Source of the DNA: Desulfobaculum bizertense DSM 18034
GTDB lineage: Bacteria; Desulfobacterota; Desulfovibrionia; Desulfovibrionales; Desulfovibrionaceae
DNA length: 64,000 nucleotides
Assembly (NCBI RefSeq): GCF_900167065.1
Contig: NZ_FUYA01000004.1
Span: 143,030-207,029 of the forward strand
Direction of reading: 5' to 3'
The first letter of the stretch is position 1; each line of letters starts with the position of its first letter. The notes beneath the pieces are model-generated. The model was not told the DNA's origin. It was given only the letters and a program-made list of their open reading frames with translations, and made no database searches. Made by a program: the position numbers and the translations under genes. Shown one piece after another: positions 31,908 to 39,135 of the stretch.

Positions 31908-32364
31908 TCTCGTGCTCTGCTGAGGTTGGGGTTGGGGCGCTGCCCCAAACCCTGCAAGGGGCGCTGCCCCTTGACCCCGCCCAAGGACGAGGCCCTTGGG
32001 AATCCCGCTATCGCCCGAAAAAGAGGGGCCGGATGAGTGAAAGCCTTTGGCTTTCCCCTTCATCCGGCCCCTTTTTTTCGGCCTAGTGGCGTTTCCCGAT
32101 TGCGAGTTCTTTTGCCTTTTCTGCCGCACTTATTTTCTTTCTGAACGCTCGCGTTCAGAAAGAAAATAGTGGCAACGCACAGGAAAGAGAACGACTTTCT
32201 TATCGCATTCTCACCCAAGTTTGAATTTCATTCACGCAAAGCGTGGATGGAATTCAAACTCGATGAGGATACGTAAGGGAATCATTCCCTTACGCGGGGG
32301 TTTGGGGGCTGGCCCCCAATTTCCCCTCCACCCATCCTGCACTACCATACTGAGGCAGGCCCCA
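31908..32364 (+). repeat. Multi-hairpin intergenic repeat, copy 3
   Basis: Full copy between cooA and cooS. Hairpins in order: TTGGGGC-gct-GCCCCAA (31932-31948); AAGGGGC-gct-GCCCCTT (31956-31972); CCCAAGG/CCTTGGG; a two-tier terminator-like hairpin (outer stem 32025-32071, inner AAAGCC-ttt-GGCTTT, flanked by A-tract and T-tract). Then a perfect 18-bp hairpin with two-base loop (32131-32168), a conserved linker, the 18+3+18 hairpin (32220-32258), the invariant palindrome (32272-32294) and a G/C-rich hairpin. The left end TCTCGTGCTCTGC is shared, in reverse, with the right end of copy 2. Confidence 0.9.
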
Positions 32365-32374
32365 TTTTTTTACT

Positions 32375-32392
32375 GCGACAGCCAAATGTCGC
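32375..32392. other. Inverted repeat GCGACA-N6-TGTCGC overlapping the CooA operator
   Basis: Perfect 6-bp arms with six-base spacing. Its right arm is the left half-site of the CooA operator, so it may be an accidental or real second, weaker, differently phased site. Confidence 0.45.
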
Positions 32393-32402
32393 CTATCTGA
32401 CA
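32387..32402 (+). promoter_or_regulatory. CooA operator upstream of cooS
   Basis: TGTCG-CCTATC-TGACA is an exact match, in reverse complement, to the known CooA recognition pattern TGTCA-N6-CGACA. Its centre is at 32394.5. The best -10 candidate is TATACG (32422-32427), which would put the operator at about -40 to -43, the class II activator position used by CooA and CRP. Confidence 0.8.
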
Positions 32403-32421
32403 TACTGAGGCCATTTCGGAT

Positions 32422-32435
32422 TATACGCTCCTTTA
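32422..32435 (+). promoter_or_regulatory. Candidate -10 and start site of cooS transcript
   Basis: TTATACG downstream of the CooA operator is the best -10 element, and no good -35 is present, as expected for an activator-dependent promoter. Transcription would start near 32434, about 50 bases before cooS. The ribosome binding site GGAGGAG (32474-32480) is strong. Confidence 0.5.
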
Positions 32436-32483
32436 ATAGCAATGAATTCGGTGTAATAATTGGCAACATTATTGGAGGAGTTT

Positions 32484-34361
32484 ATGGCAAAAGAACCGAG
32501 CCCCATCGACGAACTCACAATATGGGACGATGCAAAGGCGATGATAGCGAAGGCCCGGCGGGAGGGGGTTGAAACAGTATACGACCGCCTGGACAAGCAG
32601 ACGCCACACTGCAAATTCTGTGAACTTGGTACTTCGTGCCGCAACTGTACAATGGGTCCGTGCCGCATCACGCCCAAGATGCCGCGGGGCGTTTGCGGAG
32701 CTGACGCAGACGTCGTTGTTGCCCGTAATTTTGGGCGCTTTGTCGCAGGGGGAGCAGCTGCACACTCAGACCACGGGCGAGACCTGATAGAAGTTCTTGA
32801 GGCTATTCTTGAAGGGGATGCAGAAGGCTACCGCATCAAGGATGAAAAAAAACTTGTTCGTATCGCGGGTGAAATTGGAATTAAAACACAGGGGCGACAA
32901 CTCAGAGACGTTGCCGAGGAACTTCTGGAACGCCTCTTCTCAGACTTTGGTTCACGGGGAAAAGAGGTCTCATTCCTGTCCAGAGTTCCAGAAGTCAGAA
33001 AAGAAAAGTGGGCAAAGATTGGCGTCACGCCACGCGGTGTTGATCATGAAATCGTCGAAATGATGCACCGCACACACATGGGCGTAGATAACGACGCGCC
33101 AAACACCATGCTCCACGCAGCGCGAATGGCTCTCGCTGACGGCTGGGGTGGTTCCATGATCGGCACTGAACTTTCAGACGTCATCTTTGGCACTCCCAAA
33201 CCGTCAAAATCCACAGCCAACCTCGCTGTCATCAAAGAGGACAAGGTCAATCTGCTTGTCCATGGGCACAACCCTGTGGTGTCCGAAATGATTCTGGCTG
33301 CGGCGCGTGATCCTAAGCTCATCGCTCGGGCCAAGGAACTTGGAGCAGCAGGCATCAACATAGCAGGTCTCTGTTGCACAGGTAACGAACTACTTATGCG
33401 ACAGGGCATCCCAATGGCTGGCAACCACCTTATGACAGAACTGGCAATCATTACCGGTGCGGTAGAAGCCGTTGTCGTTGATTACCAGTGCATTATGCCG
33501 AGCCTCGTGCAGGTCTCAAGCTGCTATCACACAAAATTCATCGACACAGCAAAGAAGGCACGCTTCACAGGTGCCATTCACTACGACTTTAATCCCAAAA
33601 CAGCCCAGAAACAGGCCTATGAAATTGTATCACTCGCAGTAGAAGCCTTTGCCGAACGTGACCCAAGCCGCGTTGAAATACCAGGTCAGCCCGTGAGCAT
33701 CATGTCTGGTTTTTCCAACGAAGCCGTCGTCGAAGCGCTTGGCGGAACACTCACACCGCTGGTTGACGCCATTGCACAGGGAGATGTGCGAGGAGCTGTC
33801 GGCATTGTGGGCTGCAACAATCCCAAAATAAAACACGACTCGCTCAATGTTGGCCTCGCCAAGGAGCTTATCAAACGAGACATCCTTGTTCTCGTTACAG
33901 GCTGCGTTTCTTCGGCAGCCGGCAAGGCTGGTCTTCTTGTTCCAGAAGCCATTGAGATGGCTGGTCCCGGTCTCAAAAAAGTCTGCGGAGCACTCGGCAT
34001 TCCGCCTGTTTTGCACTACGGGTCCTGCGTAGACAACTCGCGCATTTTGCAGCTTTGCGCCGCACTTGCCAACGAACTACACGTTGACATCTCCGACCTC
34101 CCAGTCGGAGCCTCTGCGCCTGAATGGTATTCAGAAAAAGCTGCGTCTATTGGTCTCTATGCCGTTGCCTCTGGCATCTACACTCATCTTGGACATGCTC
34201 CCAATATCCTTGGCTCTGAAACCGTGACCAACCTCGCAGTTTCGGGACTGGAGGACCTCGTAGGAGCAACCTTCTTCATTGAATCCGACCCCATCAAAAC
34301 AGCAGATATGTTTGATGCCCGCATTAATGCAAAGCGTCAGGCTCTGGGATTAGACAAATAA
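32484..34361 (+). CDS. cooS: Anaerobic carbon monoxide dehydrogenase catalytic subunit
   Basis: Homodimeric Ni-Fe CO dehydrogenase that interconverts CO and CO2. The product is 625 residues. C-cluster ligands are all present: His262 (HGHNPVVSE), Cys298 (GLCCTGNELL), Cys336 (VDYQCIMPS), Cys444 (IVGCNNPK), Cys474 (VTGCVSSAAGKAG) and Cys515 (YGSCVDNSR). The N-terminal cluster region is C43-X2-C46-X5-C52-X2-C55-X4-C60. The usual second D-cluster Cys (C-X7-C) is Ser51, and an extra Cys46 gives a CX2C motif like that of D. vulgaris CODH, known to bind a [2Fe-2S] D-cluster. The start ATG follows GGAGGAG. cooC is downstream; no cooF or CO-linked hydrogenase gene is in the window. Confidence 0.96.
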   Translation: MAKEPSPIDELTIWDDAKAMIAKARREGVETVYDRLDKQTPHCKFCELGTSCRNCTMGPCRITPKMPRGVCGADADVVVARNFGRFVAGGAAAHSDHGRDLIEVLEAILEGDAEGYRIKDEKKLVRIAGEIGIKTQGRQLRDVAEELLERLFSDFGSRGKEVSFLSRVPEVRKEKWAKIGVTPRGVDHEIVEMMHRTHMGVDNDAPNTMLHAARMALADGWGGSMIGTELSDVIFGTPKPSKSTANLAVIKEDKVNLLVHGHNPVVSEMILAAARDPKLIARAKELGAAGINIAGLCCTGNELLMRQGIPMAGNHLMTELAIITGAVEAVVVDYQCIMPSLVQVSSCYHTKFIDTAKKARFTGAIHYDFNPKTAQKQAYEIVSLAVEAFAERDPSRVEIPGQPVSIMSGFSNEAVVEALGGTLTPLVDAIAQGDVRGAVGIVGCNNPKIKHDSLNVGLAKELIKRDILVLVTGCVSSAAGKAGLLVPEAIEMAGPGLKKVCGALGIPPVLHYGSCVDNSRILQLCAALANELHVDISDLPVGASAPEWYSEKAASIGLYAVASGIYTHLGHAPNILGSETVTNLAVSGLEDLVGATFFIESDPIKTADMFDARINAKRQALGLDK

Positions 34362-34383
34362 AACTCCTCACACGGAACAACTC

Positions 34384-34407
34384 AAGGGGAGCATACGCGC
34401 TCCCCTT
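34384..34407 (+). other. Hairpin between cooS and cooC
   Basis: AAGGGGAGC pairs perfectly with GCTCCCCTT around six bases, followed by CTCTCG and not by a T-run. It is likely an RNA-stabilising or processing hairpin that sets a lower cooC level, less likely a full terminator. Confidence 0.5.
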
Positions 34408-34472
34408 CTCTCGACACGACACAGCGCAAAGAGAATGCAGCACAGGCTGCTTAAGACGCAAAAGGACAGCTC

Positions 34473-35252
34473 ATGAAAATTGCATTTGCCGGAAAAGGTG
34501 GCGTTGGAAAGACTTCTCTCACGGCATGGGTGGCAGACTGGCTGGCCTGCAACGGGCAAGACGTTTGGATGGTGGATGCAGACACGGCGCTCTCTCTTGG
34601 GCAGGCCTCTGGTATTCGAAAAGAAAACCTTCCGACCCCGCTCATTCAACGCAAGGATCTTATTCAGGAACGAATTCACGACGGTGGTTTTTTACATCTC
34701 AACCCAGACGTTGGCGACCTTCCAGAATCTCTCGCGCTTGAGGTCCCGATCACAGGGACACCACAGCCCGGAATCACTCCCGGCCGAAAACGGCTTCTTG
34801 TCATGGGTGCTGTAACAAATGCCGGAGGCGGTTGCGCCTGTGACGCAAACGCCCTTCTCAAGGCTCTTCTCGCCCATGTCATCATGGAAAGTCGCCACTG
34901 GGTGCTCGTCGATCTTGAAGCAGGAATCGAACACCTTGGGCGCGGTACAGCATCGCATGTCGACGGACTTGTCATTGTCTCGGAACCAAGTTTTCGCAGT
35001 CTGCAAACAGGAGCTGAAATTGCCCGCATGGCTCGCGACCTTGGGCTTGATAATCAAACTCTCGTCATTAACCGGCACACCGGGCAAACTCCGCCAGCCA
35101 TTCAGGGACTCCCGGCAACAGCACTCTCCATCCCGCCGCTCCCCGGACTCATTGAACGTCAGATGACGGACAGCTCCGTCCTTCATTTACCAGAAGAAGC
35201 CGCTATCAACGGCATAGTTCAGGAGCTTATCAGCTCTCTTGCTATGAATTAA
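34473..35252 (+). CDS. cooC: CO dehydrogenase nickel-insertion accessory ATPase
   Basis: MinD/ParA-type ATPase that helps insert nickel into the CooS C-cluster. The 259-residue protein has the deviant P-loop GKGGVGKTS (residues 7-15), a DAD switch (MVDADTALSLGQ), and the CxC motif AGGGCACDANALLKALL (Cys121 and Cys123) used for metal binding at the dimer interface. VDLEAGIEHLGRG and VSEPSFRSLQTGAEIARMA follow as in the family. It lies 111 bases after cooS. Repeat copy 4 begins 15 bases after its stop codon. Confidence 0.94.
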   Translation: MKIAFAGKGGVGKTSLTAWVADWLACNGQDVWMVDADTALSLGQASGIRKENLPTPLIQRKDLIQERIHDGGFLHLNPDVGDLPESLALEVPITGTPQPGITPGRKRLLVMGAVTNAGGGCACDANALLKALLAHVIMESRHWVLVDLEAGIEHLGRGTASHVDGLVIVSEPSFRSLQTGAEIARMARDLGLDNQTLVINRHTGQTPPAIQGLPATALSIPPLPGLIERQMTDSSVLHLPEEAAINGIVQELISSLAMN

Positions 35253-35267
35253 CAAGACCAGCGTGTT

Positions 35268-35695
35268 GTTGGGGCGCTGCCCCAAACCCTGCAAGGGGCG
35301 CTGCCCCTTGACCCCGCCCAAGGACGAGGCCCTTGGGAATCCCAAGTTCGCTCAAAAAATAAGGCTGAATGGGATGAAAGCTTCGCTTTCCTCTCCATCA
35401 GCCTTATTTTTTGAGCTAGTGGGCGTCCCGTGTGTTCTTTTTCTTTGCGCTCCATTCCTTTCTTTTGAATGCCATCTGGCATTCAAAAGAAAATGGTGGC
35501 AACGCACGGTAAAGAGAACGACTTTCTTATCGCATTCTCACCCAAGTTTGAATTTCATTCACGCAAAGCGTGGATGGAATTCAAACTCGATGAGGATACG
35601 TAAGGGAATCATTCCCTTACGCGGGGGTTTGGGGGCTGGCCCCCAACTTTCTCCCTCCCGCCCATCCAGCACTACCGTGCTGAGGCTGGCCCCAA
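35268..35695 (+). repeat. Multi-hairpin intergenic repeat, copy 4
   Basis: Full copy, same orientation as copy 3 and nearly identical to it in the last 165 bases. The two-tier hairpin has an entirely different stem: CTCAAAAAATAAGGCTGA (35351-35368) pairs perfectly with 35398-35415, with inner stem GAAAGC-ttc-GCTTTC. The next hairpin is TCTTTTGAATGCC-atct-GGCATTCAAAAGA (35461-35490). The 18+3+18 hairpin and the palindrome (35599-35621) follow. The copy fills the gap between the convergent cooC and glycosyltransferase genes and ends about seven bases from the latter's stop codon. Confidence 0.9.
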
Positions 35696-35701
35696 CTTCT
35701 C

Positions 35702-36979
35702 TCACTCGCCCATAATGCCGCCATACTGCTGACGCCACTCGTTAAGAAAGAGAAGAGAAGTCTCTAACTCCGTAAGAGTCCCTTTCTGCTGCCGCATAGC
35801 CCACAAAAGGTCCTCGAGACTGGTGGAAACGGGAAGCTGAAGCCGCTGAAGCAGCTCAAGCACCTGCACTTTTAATTCTGGGGGCAGACCTGCCAATGCA
35901 CTTTCAGATTGCTTCCGCGCGGGCCAGGCACTGCGTCGGGAAGCGATAAAATCCAAAAGGGTCTGCATCCGCTGATCGTAAGTATGGTCCTTCAAGACTC
36001 TCTCACGCGCCCGCTGAACAAAAGCCTGCCGCTCTTCAGGATTCGCGAGGAAATACTCTATCTTTTCATGAAGCTCGGGAAGAGTTTCAAACGTCGCAAG
36101 CTCGTCAGAGTAAAAAAGATCTGACATGAGAGAACGCTCGTCAACGAGCTGAAAGGCACCACACGCGGCAAGCTCAAAGGTTCGGGGATTTACAAAGTCA
36201 CCACCTGAAACAAGCTTGTCCACATGTACACTGGAGTGCAAATTCAGATTGATAACCGTGGCGTTAAAAACCTTGATGCACTCCTCCGAACTCAAACGCC
36301 GTCCTTTGAGCTGAACGTGGGGTGCGAGAACAGCGTCATCTTCCCAGCCATTGCCCCAAAGCTTAAACTTCTTGCCTGCAAACTGATGAAATGCAACGCG
36401 ACGGTTGGCGTACCCTGCTCCCATAAACGACAACTCGGAACCCCAAAGCTGCCGCTCTACCGCAGTCAAATCCATTGGTTTGTGAAATTCTGGGTCCGCA
36501 GCAAGGGGAAGATACAGGACATTCTCCTGCCCAATCTGCTCCAGCTTCTCAAATATTTGCTCTTCCTGAATCACCGCAAAAAAATCATAATACGGCGCAT
36601 AGCCCTTCCAGTAGGTCATTAACTTGTAGTCTTCGACAAACCACATCGCTGTCGTGACATTGTCCCGTTTGAGACGGCGCAACGTAGGAATGGAAAGAGG
36701 AGCCTGCGCCATACTCAAAACGAGATCAGGCTCAAAACTCTCAGCTTTGGCAAGAATAGCCTGCGACACAACATTCAGAAGCCCATTTTGCAAAGAGCTG
36801 ACCTTGTCCCGAGAAATACGCATCTCGGAGAGAGACTCATACGCTCCCAAAAACTCAGGCGCTTCAAAAATTTCAACAAGATGCCCCATGCGTCGCAAAG
36901 CTCGAGCACAATAGTGCCCGATGGGCAAGGAACCACCATACATTGGCAAAACAATAAGAATTCGAAGAGAGCTATTCAT
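35702..36979 (-). CDS. Glycosyltransferase, CgeB-like
   Basis: Predicted GT-B glycosyltransferase of 425 residues. The N-terminal Rossmann domain begins RILIVLPMYGGSLPIGHYCARALRRMGH. The middle shows AMWFVEDYKLMTYWKGYAPYYDFFAVIQEE and VLYLPLAADPEFHKP. The C-terminal half has the CgeB-type run LSFMGAGYANRRVAF, FNATVINLNLHSS, VNPRTFELAACGAFQLVDERS and YFLANPEERQAFVQRARERVLKDHTYDQRM. The acceptor is unknown; cell-surface polysaccharide or glycoprotein is likely. It follows the family 9 transferase gene by 13 bases, so the pair forms an operon. Confidence 0.82.
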   Translation of the reverse strand: MNSSLRILIVLPMYGGSLPIGHYCARALRRMGHLVEIFEAPEFLGAYESLSEMRISRDKVSSLQNGLLNVVSQAILAKAESFEPDLVLSMAQAPLSIPTLRRLKRDNVTTAMWFVEDYKLMTYWKGYAPYYDFFAVIQEEQIFEKLEQIGQENVLYLPLAADPEFHKPMDLTAVERQLWGSELSFMGAGYANRRVAFHQFAGKKFKLWGNGWEDDAVLAPHVQLKGRRLSSEECIKVFNATVINLNLHSSVHVDKLVSGGDFVNPRTFELAACGAFQLVDERSLMSDLFYSDELATFETLPELHEKIEYFLANPEERQAFVQRARERVLKDHTYDQRMQTLLDFIASRRSAWPARKQSESALAGLPPELKVQVLELLQRLQLPVSTSLEDLLWAMRQQKGTLTELETSLLFLNEWRQQYGGIMGE

Positions 36980-36992
36980 CTGACTAACGCCT

Positions 36993-38306
36993 TTATTCTG
37001 CTGCCTGTTCGTCCAGCTCTGGGGCCGGAACCATTTCCCTGATGTCCTGAGGAGTCATGTCTCCGCCAAAAATCCAGTCCTGCTCATGAAAAATCGTGCG
37101 CACCATTCGCTCGTCCACGGGCTTATCCCACATGGCGTAGCCCTTGTACTGCCCAATCAACGCCCTGAATGATGCACGCGAGGCTTCTGTTGGGTCCTGG
37201 CCAAGGACAGGACGATAGGTCACGCCCAAGGAATCAATAGCACTTACATACCCAAGCATTCCTTCTGGAACCTCAAAGGCGGCATTGCCCGCAAGATGGC
37301 GTAAAAAGTTGCGCCCAGAAAAGGCATTCAAACATTTGACACCTTTTCGACACGGAGCGGATTCCAAACATGGGGCACAAGGCTCTGCACTCTGCCACAC
37401 ACGGTGCCCAATGCCATAGGGTCCAGTTTCGTGACACCACGCAGAAGACAAGAAAAGCGCATGTACAGGAACGCCAAGATGCGCAGCCAGATGCATGGTC
37501 CCTGTGTCGGGGGTAATGAGTGCATCAAGTCCTGTGAGCGCATCAATCAGGCCCGCCCAGTCTGTTTTCCCTGTCAAATCAGTCGTGTTTTCCCTGATTT
37601 TTCGCGGAGCAGCATCCAAAAAAGCTCGCGCCCGGCCAGACTCGGAGGAACTGCCAATCAAAAAAATAGTGTCGGAACGAGTTCCCTGTGTTGTTGCTCC
37701 TGCAATAGCAGCCAGTGTTTCTGGTGGAATGCTTCGACGAGATTCTCGTCCAGCCATGACAACACCAATGCCTTTTCCGCCTCGCATAGCAATAGGATTG
37801 ACTTCCCCCGGTGCAATGGGGTCGTCCGCAAGACAAGCCCAAAAATCCACAAGGTTCATGCCGACATCCCGGCGTAACCGAACCCAGCGCATTCCCATTT
37901 GTGACCAAAGGTCAGAACGCTCCTGCCCCTGCTCCATCCTGTGTCCTCGAACAGTATCAGGGTCAAAAAGCGTAGACAGAGCCATGTTCAGGCCCGAAAA
38001 ATTCAAATTATACACTTCCGAGAACTGACATTCTTTCAGCTCGTGGAAAACGGCCAAATTCTGCCGAAGGATATCCTGCTCCGTCACACCGGGCCGCGCA
38101 TGGGCGTGTACTCCGTGCACAATGATGTCGGGATAAATGCACTTTGCCAGCGTGACCAGAGAATGATCCACCACAAGATGCACTGCGGATTCGGACTGAC
38201 GAACAAGCGACAGGATCAACCGTTTGGTTTGAACAAGATCTCCAAATCGGGCAAGCTGAACAACAAGTTTCGGGCCGCAAAGCCCTGTATCTGATTCTGT
38301 TGACAT
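36993..38306 (-). CDS. Glycosyltransferase family 9 (heptosyltransferase-like)
   Basis: Predicted transferase of 437 residues related to ADP-heptose:LPS heptosyltransferases. It starts LVVQLARFGDLVQTKRLILSLV. The diagnostic C-terminal site is LDALITPDTGTMHLAAHLGVPVHALFLSSAWCHETGPYG. A cysteine-rich segment follows (CAPCLESAPCRKGVKCLN), which is common in orphan members of this family in Desulfovibrio-like bacteria and may bind metal. The last 120 residues are not typical of WaaC/WaaF, so the acceptor is uncertain. First gene of a two-gene unit with the CgeB-like transferase. Confidence 0.85.
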   Translation of the reverse strand: MSTESDTGLCGPKLVVQLARFGDLVQTKRLILSLVRQSESAVHLVVDHSLVTLAKCIYPDIIVHGVHAHARPGVTEQDILRQNLAVFHELKECQFSEVYNLNFSGLNMALSTLFDPDTVRGHRMEQGQERSDLWSQMGMRWVRLRRDVGMNLVDFWACLADDPIAPGEVNPIAMRGGKGIGVVMAGRESRRSIPPETLAAIAGATTQGTRSDTIFLIGSSSESGRARAFLDAAPRKIRENTTDLTGKTDWAGLIDALTGLDALITPDTGTMHLAAHLGVPVHALFLSSAWCHETGPYGIGHRVWQSAEPCAPCLESAPCRKGVKCLNAFSGRNFLRHLAGNAAFEVPEGMLGYVSAIDSLGVTYRPVLGQDPTEASRASFRALIGQYKGYAMWDKPVDERMVRTIFHEQDWIFGGDMTPQDIREMVPAPELDEQAAE

Positions 38307-38457
38307 ACGTTCTTTTACGGTAAACGGTTAACGGCAGACAAAAAGTCATCTGTTACGAGCAGATAACCGGCCAGAACTGGCATCATGCCCCGAGACAAAA
38401 ACTTCTGCAAATGCGGAAAGTTTTGCAGGCTTAGCCTACTTCTGGTATGACCCGGTC

Positions 38458-39135
38458 ATGCGACATTATCCGGCTTTTCTTAATCTCTCTGCGTGCAGCT
38501 GCCTCGTTGTTGGCGCTGGAGCCGTTGGACTGCGCAAAATCACCACCCTGCTGAGTGCCGGGCCGCGTGAAATCTGCGTACTCGACCTTGGCGAAGCGTC
38601 CAAAGAGCTTCTGGACCTGTGCGCGTCGCCGAGCCTTCACTTTGAGCAGCGAGAATTTGACGAATCCGACCTTAAAGGGCGGACACTTGTTTTTGCATGC
38701 ACCAACAATGCCAAAGTGAATAGTCACATTGCCGAACTGTGCCAAAAACACGGAACCCTGTGTAACATTGCCGATGCACCAGACAAGAGCACGTTTATCG
38801 TGCCTGCCAGCCTCAAGCGTGGCGCTCTGGTTCTCGCCTTGTCCACAGGCGGAGCAAGTCCGGCTGTTTCGCGCAGAATCCGCATGGAACTTGAAAAGGC
38901 TCTGGGACCAGAATATGAACCCTTTGTCGCAATCATGGGCCGACTTCGTCCGCTCATTTTGAACCTTGGGCTTCCCACAGCTCAAAACACAACTCTTTTT
39001 CGTCAACTCGCGCTTGGCCCCCTTCCTGAGGCCCTGCGTGAAAACGACATGCTCCGCGTCCGGGACCTCCTGAGCGAGGCTCTCCCGCCGCAGCTGCATT
39101 CTCATATTGGAGAACTGCTCGATGGAATTGAATAA
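38458..39135 (+). CDS. Precorrin-2 dehydrogenase / siroheme synthase N-terminal type
   Basis: Predicted to oxidise precorrin-2 to sirohydrochlorin with NAD+. The 225-residue protein matches the Met8p/CysG N-terminal unit: HYPAFLNLSACSCLVVGAGAVGLRKITTLLSAG, FACTNNAKVNSHIAELCQKHGTLCNIADAP, STFIVPASLKRGALVLALSTGGASPAVSRRIRMELE. Siroheme is needed by dissimilatory sulfite reductase and, in Desulfovibrio, is also a heme precursor, which fits its place beside a cytochrome assembly gene and hemA. Whether it also chelates iron cannot be read. Its end overlaps the next gene by 14 bases. Confidence 0.9.
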   Translation: MRHYPAFLNLSACSCLVVGAGAVGLRKITTLLSAGPREICVLDLGEASKELLDLCASPSLHFEQREFDESDLKGRTLVFACTNNAKVNSHIAELCQKHGTLCNIADAPDKSTFIVPASLKRGALVLALSTGGASPAVSRRIRMELEKALGPEYEPFVAIMGRLRPLILNLGLPTAQNTTLFRQLALGPLPEALRENDMLRVRDLLSEALPPQLHSHIGELLDGIE

